Source of the DNA: Chondrilla cf. caribensis
Lineage: Eukaryota > Porifera > Demospongiae > Chondrillida > Chondrillidae
Assembly (NCBI GenBank): GCA_964020155.1
Contig: OZ026552.1
Span: 1,092,501 to 1,156,500 of the forward strand
DNA: 64,000 bases
Direction of reading: 5' to 3'
The notes beneath the pieces were generated by a model that saw nothing but the letters and a program-made list of their open reading frames with translations, did not search any database and was not told the origin of the DNA. Within the stretch, counting starts at the first letter, position 1. Every line of letters begins with the position of its first letter. Position numbers and translations under genes: made by a program. Shown here piece by piece: positions 35,314-49,339 of this stretch.

Positions 35314-35430
35314 CTTGTAAACGATTGGGAAAATTTCTCGCGAAATGTGTTACAATGTGAAAATGAAAAATTAGGGAACCAACGAAAATTCCTCCCAACG
35401 AACTCGTGGCTTCTCTGATCACGTGACACA
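35314..35430 (-). promoter_or_regulatory. 5'-UTR exon end and proximal promoter of TRIM-NHL 1
   Basis: Donor GTAAGT at 35313 ends a non-coding exon conserved in all three paralogues. Upstream, TCACGTGA at 35419-35426 is a palindromic E-box (USF/MITF/TFE type). Paralogue 2 keeps it at 48147-48154; paralogue 3 has TATGTGA instead. Confidence 0.55.
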
Positions 35431-36291
35431 ATTCTGTGTCCTGCCCCCTACTATTATATACCAGCCACTAAATCCCAACTATGAATGTAATTTACATAAT
35501 GTAATGTAGAGAATCATAAGTGAAGTTCTTCTTTGATATTTCTACTTCAGGTTCATCTGGAGAAAGAAGAAAACACAATTCACAAGAATAATCTGAATAA
35601 GGCATATATTATGCATGTACATGTGCACACGCAACAACACATGCTCATTCGCACATGCACACAATACACCTTAGGGTGTACTGTTGTCATATATCCTTCA
35701 GTCTTTCACGATCCTCCATCATGCATGTGTAGACAAAGTTAACTCTTGTAAAACATGGTAAGAATGATCGAAAGGTATTCTTCAAACGACCTGTGATTCA
35801 TGCAATAACATAACACAACTGTGTGTCCTGTCCTCCACTGAACAAATCTTTACAATAATTAAAATTCCTAAAACTATGAGTGTAATTTGCACAATGTATA
35901 ATGGTGTAATAATGAAATAATCAGCAGTAATGTTCTACTTTGATACTTCTACTTCAACTCCATCTAGAGAAAGAAAAGAAGGCAGTTTACTACAGGAATT
36001 CGAGTGAAGCATTATGTACACATTCCCCACACAAACAAACCCCACCCACAAACATAGAAACAAACACATATACACACAAACTCACAAATACTCATATGCA
36101 TGCACGTACACACTCACTAAATACTCACAATTAAATTTCCCACGAATCATTTAACGTAATTTACATAATGGAATATACATGGACAATCAGTGAAGTTCTT
36201 CCATATTTTATCTACTTCAGCTTCAATTGGAAGAAGATGAGAAGGCAGTATAAAAGAATAATTTGAGTAGAACATGATGTGTATATCAATT

Positions 36292-36295
<4 letters not shown>
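35431..36295. other. Spacer between units, first section
   Basis: No exon recognised. Contains short internal duplications in which CTTCATCTGGAGAAAGAAGA-type blocks recur at about 35550, 35955 and 36220. The same blocks recur at 48290, 49015, 58800, 59195 and 59470, marking the spacer as an old tandem array. Confidence 0.5.
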
Positions 36296-36940
<645 letters not shown>

Positions 36941-39177
36941 CCCCCCCCTCATCCCACACTCCATGATCAACTTACATTGAAGTTTTAATGTATCACATGT
37001 ATTATTGGTGTAACTCTTACATACAGCATATATACATACATTTATTATTATTCAACTCTACATATGTATGTATTAATTACAACATGTGCCCATTATCGAT
37101 AAAGTACAGCTATTGCTTAGCTGATGGTACATCTGTATTTATCTTAATGGACATGAATATAAACACAATAGATATTCTTCCACATCAAGCACTTACAAAA
37201 CATGATATGCAATAGTTGGTTAATTGAGACTAGTCATTGGAATAATATTATTACAATGAGTATGTATGTACATAAATAACAATACTATTGGTATGAGACA
37301 AAGTACCCACAGTACAAGATGAACACAGCATAGTACAAACAGTAGGACTGTAAATATTTACCTAAACAACATGTAAACATGCATGTACACACTATCATAT
37401 GCTTCCTGATGTAGTTAGTGGTCGGTAGTGAGTGGATCCTGCCTCAGGTACAAGCTCCCAGATCAACTACTCTAGTGTCTGTACATGTTACACTGCAGCA
37501 CACGTACTTCACCAACCACACCTCTACACCAGCTGCTAGCTACAGCCCTCACTCCTCACTCGCTAGGATTGAACAACATTTTTCAGATTCACAGATTTTG
37601 TTATAGTTTTCCATTATATTTTTCTCACCTCCTCCCACTATCCTCACAACATTCCCATCAAATATGTAAACACATATGGATCCTATAAGCAAAAGGACAA
37701 TCACACACAATGGATTCATATTCTGGGGGTCTAGTTATAGCATCCTGGCTAAAGCCGTCCCCAGTTGAATTAAATTTCATATCTAAAACTCTTAGCTTAC
37801 ATATTACACCAAACTCACCTCTTGGGTCAAATGAGACATCTCATAGATGTTGACATAGCATGGTCTGGACACAGTCAGTACTACTGATCAGTTTACTGGG
37901 CATTATCAAAACTACTTCACAACTGGGGAGAAACACATTATTATTCAAATCAAAGAACAACAAATGTGATACAAAAAGGAAGCCTCGGACTCAGGGGTTA
38001 CGTGAGGTGACAAATAGTCACCGGGTGTTCACTGCCCTGGCAAGGTCTGGTCCCAATTCACGCAGGACGAAGTCTAGGGCATGATGGGACAAAAGTCAAA
38101 AAAAGAAAAAGGATAGCATGAGAGGCATAGAAAGCTTGTTTCTACATTGTCGAGCATTATATTCGAGTTCAACAATTCAACATTTTTCACCTTCAACAAT
38201 TCTCTGTCTGCTCGCATCATAGGTGACGAGTGGAGTATAGATTCATACTTGTAAGTGACTACAAATAAGACCAGTAGCAATATCATAAGCTAGCTAGTAG
38301 CTATGCTCGCAGATGTACCGTTATGAACTGTCTTCCGGGAAAGTTACCACTAAAAGCACACAGTCTATCACACATTTCTGATAAATTCTTCTCTTCAATC
38401 CATTCTCTCCAGATACGTACGGTGTCCCGTGACCACGAAGGACTTCTCTCGTGTTCTGTGGTAGTCGTCGGTCATTTTGGCCACAATAGGGACAGGAGGC
38501 GTGACCATTGAATAAGTAACGATGCATTAATTTTAACGGCTAATCTGCTTTATAGAGCTCATTGTCAGTGTTCGGATGTAATGGACGAATTGTTTGCAGG
38601 TTTTGTTTAGTGGGTTTTAGAACTTTGTTTGTATTGTAATTATCCCTTCCAACCCTTGTTGAAGTACATATCTTCACATTTAGTGCAAGTAGAGTCGGTA
38701 CCTCATGTACATTTGTGGCTGTCTCTGTTCCAAAGGTAGCTCATCTCAAATTTGTATTATTGTATGTTTAAACTCATCAATCTTCTCCATTGTCTCCAGG
38801 CCACCACCAACTCCCACTGGGATAGCTAGAGGTCAAGTGTATACTTACGTACACAGGTAGGTAGTAAACCAGAAGAATGTACATATGTAGTGCACAAGCT
38901 AACTACCTAAGGCAGTTCTACAGCACATGTCCATGTGCATTATAATATGATGATAATATGATGATATTATGATAAATTGATTGTGGCAAAAAACATGGCT
39001 GACAGGCGCGACCCAGAGTTAGCAACTAGCAAGTTCTACTGCAGTCATATGTACATGTACATTATAATATGTGTACTTGTGTGTCATATTTCTGTGATAG
39101 TGTATGCTGTTAGCTGGTGCATGTATTTGTGGTGTACATGTGACATCGTGTACTCGCTTGCTTGCTTTCATTTTGTG
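36941..39177. other. Spacer between units, second section
   Basis: Homologous to 59640-61500. An insertion specific to this unit spans about 37926-38160, and its first half has a B-box-like GGTCCCAATTCACG. At 38480-38320 (minus) an exon-like frame begins MTDDYHRTRE; it recurs near 51330, 51840 and 61170 with different frame breaks. Function unknown. Confidence 0.45.
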
Positions 39178-39180
39178 CAG

Positions 39181-39392
39181 TGAGCATCAGAGAATAGTGA
39201 GTGAGTTGTACCGTCATCAGCAGTCACCGAGGACAGTGAACAGTGAGGAACTGGAGGCTGTAGCAGACAAGATGAGGGGCAAAGAGGACCACATAAGAAT
39301 CGTGAAGAACCAGATGAACACTTTGAAGAAGGCAAAGAAGAAAGCAGCAAAAGGAACAAGACCTGTGAATCTAAGTACTTCTGTATCTAAGT
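39181..39392 (+). pseudogene. CEP57 exon 7 fragment at a duplication junction
   Basis: Exon 7 from its acceptor (TTGTGCAG) to the codons for LSTSV. The homology then switches to CEP57 intron-3 sequence (compare 25503 onward with 39403 onward). It marks a breakpoint between array units. Confidence 0.8.
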
Positions 39393-39697
39393 ACAGGTGT
39401 GACTTTTGGACTATGTGTATTTCCACCAACTCACCCATGTGTTGTCCATAATAATGCTATGTATATGAATATGTGCTTACATATGTACATACGTATGTAT
39501 GTATATGTGCTTATACAATAGTTTTCTGAAATTAAATACATATGCTTATGTAAAGTACATATAAATGTATGTATGTATAATAATATTCTGTATTTGGATA
39601 TATTGTTATACACGTACATACACCATATGTACGTATGTGTATTATCAATCCATGTATGTATGTACAGCTGTTATTCCTCTTCATGTGGTGTATGCAG

Positions 39698-41871
39698 ATG
39701 ATGAGTGATGCTGATGAACTGTTCATGAGGTCCAGTGATAACCAGAGACCCAGGTCTAAACCAGTCCATAGGAGAAACAGGGTTCATAGTTTTATACCTA
39801 TACTTACGTACATTCTACATTCATACATGTGGTATGTTGCATGGGCAACTTCAAAAGAAAGGTAGTGCACACATTTGTGTAGTCTAGCTAGTTAGATCAT
39901 CCCTAAGAGGCGCCGAGGGGCAGAAAAGGGAAGGGACGGTCTAGCCCAAGTAGCAATTAGTTCACACCTGCCAATTAACAAATAACACGTTTATAGTTCC
40001 TATGGATCACCATACAACACATACAGAGGGAAGCAAAGAAAGAAGGGATCTAGTGATGTTTCATTCGTGATGTGTGCACACTTCGCTGATGTGTGAACAC
40101 TTCATTTGATGTTGCTTTGTGGATGATTGGTTATTTCCTATTCACACGTCTACTAATCATTGCGCAACCTAAGGTGTGTATTCAAAATTAATAGCAACTG
40201 ATTGACACAACATACCACATAATAGCTACTTCATACATATGATTTGAATGTGTCTGTATAATTTGTTTGCACACACACAATTATACCATGACTATGAATG
40301 TTGTCCCCGGAATAATCAGGCTACTGCACTAATCTACCAAGTTCCAGAGACAAGTGTACTAAATTCATCATATTCCCTTCTGGTGATGGTGGTTCTCTCG
40401 TTGGGATGTTGAGAAATAATATCATTGATTTGCTGGTACTGTAGTATTAGACCATAGTATACTATTTCTGTTTGCAATGCTTTGTACGTATGTAGCATTC
40501 TTTTAATAATAAGATAACATTAGTTCTGTAAATATGGTATTTTTTGATCCACCAACCTCACTAATCCACTGCATTTTTCCTTGAACCATTTGTGGTGGAC
40601 TATCGAGGTGACATGCACTCCACATGCATGCAGTATGTTCATGTACTCAACTAATATGTACATATGTACTAGCATATTAGTGCACAGTACAATTACATTT
40701 ATTTAATATTAATAATAATATTAATAATAATATTGTACATACGTACTCACGTATGTACTTTATGTATGTACATAGGTATGTAAGTACATATGTAATGTGT
40801 ATCCAAGTATACGGACATACGTATGGTATACATATGCACGTGTGTATTCATGTATAACAAACATAATAATGTGTACACCTTTGCATGTGTACATCCTTGT
40901 GAAGGAACCTTGTTTGCAGACACTTGAGTAAGAAACTCATTTAATCCAACATGTATGTATGTAAGCATCAATGTACATGCTTCTCAGTTGTGCTGATGTT
41001 CTTGCGCTTGTACACAGTATTTGTACATACATACATACACTAAACACAGTCATGCCTACATGTACATAGGCATCTTATTTCACGTGTATATGAAGTGTAT
41101 ACATCTCCAAATTGTATTCTTGTGTGTTTTCTTGTCTATTTTCCCCACTTGTCCCCAGTCCACCACCAACTCCCACTCGGTGGTAGCCAACATGCAGAAG
41201 GCTGTCTCCTTGATGAAGGCCCACAGTCATACATTGTGTGGAGCTATAGCCTCCTCTGCTCTCCAGAGAGAAACTGCTCAGAAATCAAAAGACACTAGAA
41301 CATATAATCCTTCTGGTTCGCTGGAAGACCTCCAGCGTATGCTGGGTGACCTTGAGAGGGAATTTGCTGAGTTGGCATGGTGAGTATGAGTGGATTAATG
41401 GTGAAGTAGTGATGTATGGTGTTATCAGATGATGAGAACTTATACTAACACACTTATGAATGTGTACATACAGTTTGATGGTAATGGGATGTTCCCTTCC
41501 TTTTGTGCAGTGAACATCAGAGAATAGTGAGTGAGTTGTACCGTCATCAGCAGTCACCGAGGACAGTGAACAGTGAGGAACTGGAGGCTGTAGCAGACAA
41601 GATGAGGGGCAAAGAGGACCACATAAGAATCGTGAAGAACCAGATGAACACTTTGAAGAAGGCAAAGAAGAAAGCAGCAAAAGGAACAAGACCTGTGAAT
41701 CTAAGTACTTCTGTCAACAAGAAGGAGATGTTGAAAAACATGGCTTATTATGAACATGTCGATCTTCATTCCCTCGAGAAGACTCCTCCTCATAAGAGAA
41801 ACTTGAATTTATTAAGGAACGCTAAAGACCTCCAGTGTACCTTGCAAAAGGATGACTTGTGGTGGGACTAA
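39698..41871 (+). pseudogene. CEP57-like copy 2: exons 4, 6 and 7, exon 5 missing
   Basis: Exon 4 at 39698-39781 (last codon AGG rather than AAG), exon 6 at 41159-41379, exon 7 at 41511-41871 (TAA); all retain splice sites and open frame. Exon 5, which encodes HYRLNARDIPF, is absent: at the expected place (about 40700) only AT-rich sequence follows the conserved intron. About 750 bp of unrelated sequence also sits at 39820-40570. Exon 5 is 90 bp and phase 0, so exons 4-6-7 would still splice in frame to about 221 residues starting MMSDADELF. Exons 1-3 are absent. It could be an expressed truncated gene, an alternative 3' end, or a non-functional copy. Confidence 0.7.
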
Positions 41872-41970
41872 CAATAGGGTATTGGACAGGAGTATTTTAT
41901 GGTCCAATTTTGCATGACTGGTAAGTGTATGTATGCGTGTTGTATATAATTTATGTGTGTGTACGTGTGT

Positions 41971-42050
<80 letters not shown>

Positions 42051-42565
42051 CGTACGTGTTTGTGTGTGTGTGTGTGCGTACGTGTTTGTGTGTGTCTGTG
42101 TAATTTACTTGTGTACGTACGTACGTACGTATGTGTCTACAGGATTACTGTATTATGTGTATGTATGGTATTAGGTGTACAAGTTTTTACATTGACTCAT
42201 ACATGTGTGTACGTACGTACATAATGTTGTGTTTGTGTGTAGTATATGTGTGTGCGTTTGTACAATAAGCAATGTACGTATGTATACTATTATGCTATTT
42301 TTGTAATAACCTACCACACTGCAATGTACGTATGTGTTATGGTATAATATATTATACTATAATATAATAATAATAATTATATTATGCATATATACGTGCT
42401 TATTAATTATAAATGGTACCATACGTAATATCATCTATACACAAATAAATTATAATTAGTGCTTAATAATCTATTAATTTTATACGTGTGCATATTTTAC
42501 AATTATGTACTCTATATTGCTAATTGTAAATAATTGTATGTATGTTATATACGTATTTTGTAAGT
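41872..42565. other. Post-CEP57 spacer with (GT)n
   Basis: Near-identical to 27521-28150 apart from a longer (GT)n tract (41953-42100). Confidence 0.7.
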
Positions 42566-42700
42566 ACTCCATTGTGGTCAATTGCTGCAAGGTATAGAGC
42601 CAACTTGAAAACTGTGAATGACCAGTCCTGTTGTAGTGAAGATACATGATAACATGATTGTTACCAAAGTCAGCAACTAATACAATTAAGAATTGAATAT
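42566..42700 (-). pseudogene. NHL-gene 3' fragment
   Basis: Same decayed fragment as 28218-28400, same orientation, with further small deletions. Confidence 0.65.
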
Positions 42701-43560
42701 TTTGAAATGCACAGGGGCATGCACACATGTACACAGTAGCACGCACACACACGTCATACAGAATTAACAGCTAGAGAGTGTGTGGAGGTATATAAGGTTG
42801 TGCAATAATAATACATGTATAATAATAATATTTTATGTACACACATCCACATAAATCCCTTTAGTACATATGAATACAAATATACACTGTCAGATAATGT
42901 GAATACATTGATACAATTATACTAATATGAGCTCCACCCACTCCTCATTTACTAAGTATAGATCATATCCACACTTATCATAGGCGGAGGAATGGTTTGG
43001 CAAGTGGGGGGGCCTTAGTGCTGAACTCATGAATAATATTGCAATTGTGTCCATGTATGCAATACTCTACATAGACATTCTTGGTTTCACCTTTGTGATG
43101 AGTGGGAGGGCCATGGCCCCCCTGGCCCCCCCTGTTCCGCCGCCTATGCTTATGTATGTAGCTATATTATGTATTATACATTATTATGTACAAGTCATAA
43201 GTAAAATTTAATACTAACATATCGTATCATACGTATAACAAGGTCAATGTATATTTACATACCCTAATGGCTGAAATTTTCGTTCTGTACACTTGTACAC
43301 AGTAATAGTGCAGTGCCTACATATGTACGTATGCACAAATTATGTGTCGTATGTGCATATTTACAGTCATAATATTATCTTTTATGAATTGTATTAATAA
43401 TATTATAATACTATATAGCATTATTATATTGCAATTATTTGTATGTTGTTGTTGTATATAATTATTTGCAATTTGGCTGTCATTATATATTATATATCAC
43501 ATAGCCATTACTCTAATATAATGAATAAAATACAAAAACCCTCAAAATACATCTATTTAC
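42701..43560. other. AT-rich spacer
   Basis: No exon recognised. 43260-43500 is the inverse of 31463-31900. A block with GGCCCCCCTGGCCCC near 43120 differs in composition from its surroundings. Confidence 0.45.
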
Positions 43561-43870
43561 TTGTTTATCCCCATAAAGTGTAACAAGAATATCATTGTGG
43601 TCAATTGCTAGACCTCAAGGTATAGAGCCAACTTGAAAACTGTGAATTAACACTCCTGTTGTATTGAAGATGACATCACGATTGTTACCACTGTCAGCAA
43701 CTAACACATGACCATCAGCAGTGATGAGGATGTCACAAGGAGAGTTGAGTTGACCTTTACCAAACTCTCTGGAATACACCGTCTGGACTGAATACTTGGA
43801 CACGATGGTTCCAGTAGTCAGTGACATACATGTCCCTATCAGGTGAGATGGCTACTGCACTAGGCACATA
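43561..43870 (-). pseudogene. NHL-gene C-terminal fragment
   Basis: Minus-strand equivalent of 29253-29571: REFGKGQLNSP, DILITADGHVLVADSGNN and IHSFQVGSIP are readable, but frameshifts and a stop break it. It is fused on its right to CEP57 intron-6 sequence. Confidence 0.75.
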
Positions 43871-43937
43871 TCAACACACTTATGAATGTGTACATATGAT
43901 TTGATGCTAATAGGAGGTTCCCTTCTTTTTTGTGCAG

Positions 43938-44302
43938 TGAGCATCAGAGAATAGTGAGTGAGTTGTACCGTCATCAGCAGTCACCGAGGACAGTGAACAG
44001 TGAGGAACTGGAGGCTGTAGCAGACAAGATGAGGGGCAAAGAGGACCACATAAGAATTGTGAAGAACCAGATGAACGCTTTGAAGAAGGCAAAGAAGAAA
44101 GCAGCAAAAGGAACAAGACCAGTGAATCTAAGTACTTCTGTCAACAAGAAGATGTTGAAAGACATGGCGTAATACAAATTTCGAACATGTTGATCTTCAT
44201 TCCCTCGAGAAGACTTCTTCTCATAAGAGAAACTTGAATTTATTAAGGAACGCTAAAGACCTCCAGTGTACCTTGCAAAAGGATGACTTGTGGTGGGACT
44301 GA
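43938..44302 (+). pseudogene. CEP57 exon 7 fragment, broken
   Basis: Begins at the acceptor and reads well to SVNKK. It loses one codon and reaches a TAA in place of the first Tyr codon of MAYYEHVD; a small insertion follows. The original stop is changed to TGA. Confidence 0.8.
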
Positions 44303-44323
44303 CAATAGGGTATTGGACAGGAG

Positions 44324-44532
44324 TACCGTATAGCTGGAAATTTTTGTGGGACAAAATTTTCGCAGATCGATGGCTCCAAAAATGAAAATTCACGGATAAA
44401 CTTTTCGCAGATGCTGGCTAGAGTCACGCAACAGAACAGCGAGAACGCCTAATTTGTGGATAAAATTTTCACGGATGTTAGGCCAATTAACCGCAAAAAT
44501 TTTGTCCCACGAAAATTTCCTGCTATATGGTA
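44324..44532. mobile_element. 209-bp MITE with empty-site proof
   Basis: Ends TACCGTATAGCTGGAAATTT (44324 onward) and the complementary AAATTTCCTGCTATATGGTA. The paralogous segments at 27531-27552 and near 54812 read GGAGTATTTTGTGG without interruption. The insertion therefore split a TA dinucleotide, as Tc1/mariner-type elements do. Confidence 0.9.
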
Positions 44533-44954
44533 TTTTGTGGTCTGAATTGCATGGCTGTGATGTTTGTGTACATATGTATGTAATATGTGTGTACAGTATT
44601 ACAGTATATACGGTATATATGTATGTAAGTATACACAGGATTACTGTATGTATATATATACTTAAGGTGTACATACTACGTATTTTACTTTTGAAATATC
44701 TCATACATGTATATGTACATGTGTAATGGCATGCATGTGATGTGTGTGAAGTGTTGAAACTAATACAGGTATAATATATATTATATTATATTAATATTAT
44801 TGTAATAATTTGCATATAATAATAATATATTAAACACATGCATTCGACCGCAATATAAGTATATGCATGTGTGATTGAACATCAAATGCATCAATTATAT
44901 TGTATAATATAAAATAATGATAAATGATAATGAACAAAATACAAATACGTGCAC

Positions 44955-47294
44955 TCAAAATATAGCTACTTGTTTGTCACCGTACACTGTAACCAGAAGG
45001 TCTCCATTGTGGTCAATTGCTAGACCAAAAGGTCGAGAGCCAACTTGAAAACTGTGAATGACCTGTCCTGTTGAATTGAAGATGACAACACGATTGTTCA
45101 TTTGGTCAGCAACTAATCCATGACCATCAGCAGTGAGGAGGATGTCTCGAGGATAGTTGAGTTGACCTTTACCAAACTCTCTTTGGAATACACCATCTGG
45201 ACTGAATACTTGGACGCGATGGTTGCTCTCATCAGTGACATACATGTCCCCATCAGGTGAGATGGCTACTGCACTAGGCGATTGAAGCCGTCCAGGACCA
45301 CTACCTCGTGATCCAATGGTACGTATGAGCTGACCCTCCAGGGTGAAGATGGATATCCTGTGGTTCCCACTGTCTGCAACATAAACTTGTTTGTTGTTCA
45401 CTGTCACTCCCCAGGGATTGGAAAGGTGGTCAACACCAAACTGTTTAACAAAGGTTCCATTCATTCTGAATACTTCAATACGACTGTTACCACAATTACA
45501 AACATACACCAACCCATCAGCATCTACAGCTATACCAATAGGACGGTTTAGCTGCCCATTTCCTCTTCCTTTTTGACCAAATGATCTGACATGCTTCCTC
45601 TGCTCATCAAACACATGAATCTGATGGGTGTTGTTGTCAGCAATGAATGTGTGGCCATTTGCAGCTACTGCAATACCCCATGGGCCACCTGGTTGTTGAG
45701 GGAAGTTGAGATGTCCCTTGTTTGCTCCGAGTTCTACAGCATTCTTATTGAGCTTTACTGGTTTTGGCTTTGGTAGGAAGTTCACTCCAAACGGACTACC
45801 TCTAATATCACTCCCGTTCACTAGAATGGACAGATCACATTCTCCTGGGTATGTGATAGGGAAGGATAAAGTGTACTGTCCGTTCTCATCATCCACTACC
45901 CTCGCTTTGATGGCTGGACCTGGGATGGAGGACTTGGGACGAAGGAATACATCAACGTTATCACCTCCTCTTGTACATTGGATGTTCTTGCTGTCGAATG
46001 TGTTCAGTGTCAGTGTTATCGGGTCAGATCTATTTAATGGTACAGTCTCTGGTTTGGGCTCCACTGTACAGTTGACAGGACAGGCTCCGTCTTCTACAAC
46101 ACCGAATTCTCTGATTGCCATGAAAAGAACATCTTGGTTGGTGGGGTCAAAGGTCACCACCTGTGATACTGTGTGCTCAAACTCTTCCTGACACCATTTT
46201 GAGGTGAGAAGGGATTGTTGTGTTTGGACCAGATCCTTACTAGCTATCACATCGTGACTGCTACCACTGGTGAGGAGAAATTGAAGGGAGGATTGAGTGT
46301 TTGCTGACATCTCCTTCTCTCTCTTAGCAGCTGTGAGCTTTGATCTCATGGTATGCTTCTTTTCTTCGGCTTTGGCTATAAGCAGTCTACAAAGTTCCTC
46401 CTTCCGCTCATCCACAACCTGATGGATGTTCTGGAAGGCTGTGTTGATATCGTGGAGTGCAGCCTCTTTCATCTCGTCCACAGTTCTGATCTGAGTCTGT
46501 AACTCCTTCTCAATCTTCTGGTACTTCCTCTCATAGCAGACAGCAGTCTGATGAGCGATCTTCACAGATTGAGTGTGGCGTTCAGCTATATGGGGTTCAG
46601 TACTGAGGTGCTTGGGGTTGTGTGGAGGCTTCAGGGCAATAGCACATGCTTGACACATGAGTACATTACACTGTTCACAGCAATACTCGAGAGCCTTTCC
46701 ACTATGTTGAGGACAAATACTGTGTGTGGTGGTCTTTGAGAAGACAACCCCATGTTCTTGAGGATTGAGGGAGCGGACTTCATCCAGAGTTTTCATGGTA
46801 TGAGGACCAATCAGATAAGCCATTGCCTTGTGACTGTCTCGGCAGTGAGGACACAGGTACATCGAACACTCAACACAGAACACAACAGAAGGTTCATTTT
46901 CAGTCTGGCATGCCTTGTTCCCACAGGGAACAGTGCTTCTTTGAAGCTGTTCAGCTACTTTCAATCCCTTCATGTACCGAGCTAGGGGACCGTTTGGTAC
47001 AGGAACACAACGTAGGCTGTCCACTCTACACTCACTCTCCAACATCTTCCTGTCGTTACAGTGAGTGGATGTATCTCCACATTGGGTGCACTTCAGTCGG
47101 CCATCTTTCACTTCCAAATCAGGATAGCAGTCCTTGCACACTGAATGTAGACAGCACAACAGATAAGGATTGTTCAGTTCTCTCTTGCAGTGACCACATG
47201 TCACATCAGGTTCTATGACAACTGGTTCTTGTTCTTCCTGATGTGACGACTTGTCCTGTGAGGACTGATTAGCTGGAACTAGACCTTCAGCCAT
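44955..47294 (-). CDS. TRIM-NHL protein, paralogue 2
   Basis: Single coding exon of 779 residues, ATG at 47294. The acceptor is at about 47310 and the 5'-UTR exon ends at 48023 (donor GTACGT). Domain order is the same as paralogue 1: RING, two B-boxes, coiled coil, filamin repeat, six NHL repeats, ending LLVTVYGDKQVAIF. RING, B-box 1, coiled coil, filamin and NHL are nearly identical to paralogue 1. The second half of B-box 2 differs sharply, with CAIALKPPHNPKHLSTEPHI in place of the version shared by paralogues 1 and 3. Zinc ligands are kept. One NHL blade has VTDESNHRV. The likely role is ubiquitin ligase/RNA or partner binding as for the family. The TCACGTGA E-box is retained at 48147-48154. 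The open frame is intact, so it is probably functional. Confidence 0.9.
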   Translation of the reverse strand: MAEGLVPANQSSQDKSSHQEEQEPVVIEPDVTCGHCKRELNNPYLLCCLHSVCKDCYPDLEVKDGRLKCTQCGDTSTHCNDRKMLESECRVDSLRCVPVPNGPLARYMKGLKVAEQLQRSTVPCGNKACQTENEPSVVFCVECSMYLCPHCRDSHKAMAYLIGPHTMKTLDEVRSLNPQEHGVVFSKTTTHSICPQHSGKALEYCCEQCNVLMCQACAIALKPPHNPKHLSTEPHIAERHTQSVKIAHQTAVCYERKYQKIEKELQTQIRTVDEMKEAALHDINTAFQNIHQVVDERKEELCRLLIAKAEEKKHTMRSKLTAAKREKEMSANTQSSLQFLLTSGSSHDVIASKDLVQTQQSLLTSKWCQEEFEHTVSQVVTFDPTNQDVLFMAIREFGVVEDGACPVNCTVEPKPETVPLNRSDPITLTLNTFDSKNIQCTRGGDNVDVFLRPKSSIPGPAIKARVVDDENGQYTLSFPITYPGECDLSILVNGSDIRGSPFGVNFLPKPKPVKLNKNAVELGANKGHLNFPQQPGGPWGIAVAANGHTFIADNNTHQIHVFDEQRKHVRSFGQKGRGNGQLNRPIGIAVDADGLVYVCNCGNSRIEVFRMNGTFVKQFGVDHLSNPWGVTVNNKQVYVADSGNHRISIFTLEGQLIRTIGSRGSGPGRLQSPSAVAISPDGDMYVTDESNHRVQVFSPDGVFQREFGKGQLNYPRDILLTADGHGLVADQMNNRVVIFNSTGQVIHSFQVGSRPFGLAIDHNGDLLVTVYGDKQVAIF

Positions 47295-48355
47295 TTTACT
47301 CACTTGATTCTGAGGAATACAAGATTAAACTTTTCAATTGAGAGAGAACAGAATCAATATTAACTTCAGAGCTAGACACAAACTGCATACAAATGTAGGA
47401 GAATGGGATGGTTGACCATAAGTAACCTGCCGTGGGTACACTATGCAGGAACACAAACTACTTTTTCCAATGTAAACATTAATGATTGTGGACAGCAGAG
47501 TCCAACTAACCCCACACTTATCATACAATACCTACTCTCAGTATTACAGTGTACAGCTATACAATCCTCACGTTATCCATAGGAGTGACATTAACAGGAT
47601 ATTGTACCAAGTGTGCTGACAAAGATACTTAGACAAGTTGTACCACAGGTTATGTAGTACGTGTAGTCTATGGTTGTACTGGTCAGACTACACTGGGAAA
47701 TTATGAGATATTAGCTATAGGTTATAGTCATTAATTTTTATAGTCGAAGATACTTCAATCAATTCTATCAATAAGTACTTAACGTGGTCAAAGACCACAG
47801 TTCGAGTCAGCCCACTTACGAGCATTTAATGTAAAAAGAGTACGTGTACAACAAGCAATAACATGTGATAACAGCAGGCGAATGGCTATAGTGATTATTT
47901 CTTTATAAATAGTGAACGTACACAAAATGTTATCTGAGTCCCATGCAGAGACAAAAGATAATAGCTACCAGCGGATAAGGTCATTTAAAACAAAACTAAC
48001 TACTGTTCGAGGATAAACGTACCTTGAAAACGATTAACCAAGGTTCTTACAAAAAGCGATACAATGTAGACTAGAATATTATGAAAGGACGATCGAAGCT
48101 TTCTACGAATAGAGGGCGTTCTCAGAACCACTCGTGACTTCTCGGATCACGTGACAAAACTCCACATCCCGCCCCCCTACTAACGACTACTATAAATCTT
48201 CACAATTTAAATTCCCATCGACTATGAATGTATATTACATATAATGTAATGTAGAGAATCAGCAGTAAAGTTCTTTTATATTTCCACTTCAGCTTCATCT
48301 GGAGGAAGAAGAGGATGCAGTTTAAGAGTGAATTGAACAAAACATGTATGCACAC

Positions 48356-48431
<76 letters not shown>

Positions 48432-49083
48432 TTGTTATAAATAAATATGACTGAACATAAACGAACACACACAAACATACACATGTACATTGTTAACATG
48501 TACAAAAGGTCACACACCCAGTAGGTTATCATAAAGTACTAAAGTAGGTTTTCATATAAGGTACCAAGATACAGTACACTACACACATACATAGACTAAT
48601 GCTATAACATATGCACACATGCACACACGCAAGCACACACGCACGCACACACACATACATAATGTTCATGTACAATGTACATGTGAACACTAGCCCAAGT
48701 ATCCTAGACTGTCCTTCCAACTCTCAACTGATGGTGGGAGTGACTTATCACAGGAATGGATGTGTACCCTATAGAATGTGACTAACACTCAGTACAATTT
48801 GAATATCTGCCAGACTATCACATGTACAAACCAGCAATAGGTAGTGTTAGTATCAACCAGCACAGACCCTCTATACCACATACACTGGGAGTGTACAAAG
48901 AGTATCTACGTTATACGGTACATGTATAAACGATACTTGACATGCACACTCACTGTGCTGGAGGTGAACACGTGGTGATTAACAGAAGAAACCTGTCGAG
49001 GAGGATCATGTGCATTTCCACTTCAGCTTCATCTGGGGGAAGAAGAGGATGCAGTTTAAGAGTAAATTGAACAAAGTATGTAT

Positions 49084-49161
<78 letters not shown>

Positions 49162-49170
49162 CACACACAC

Positions 49171-49238
<68 letters not shown>

Positions 49239-49339
49239 TTTTATAAATAAATATGACTACATGCACACACACACACACCATTTTCTATAAATAAATATGA
49301 CTGTACATGCACACACACACACATGTACACATTGTTATA
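47295..49339. other. 5'-UTR exon, promoter and CA-rich spacer of unit 2
   Basis: Contains the 5'-UTR exon end (48023), the E-box (48147-48154) and (CA)n tracts at 48357-48428 and 49084-49236. No other gene is recognised. Confidence 0.5.
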
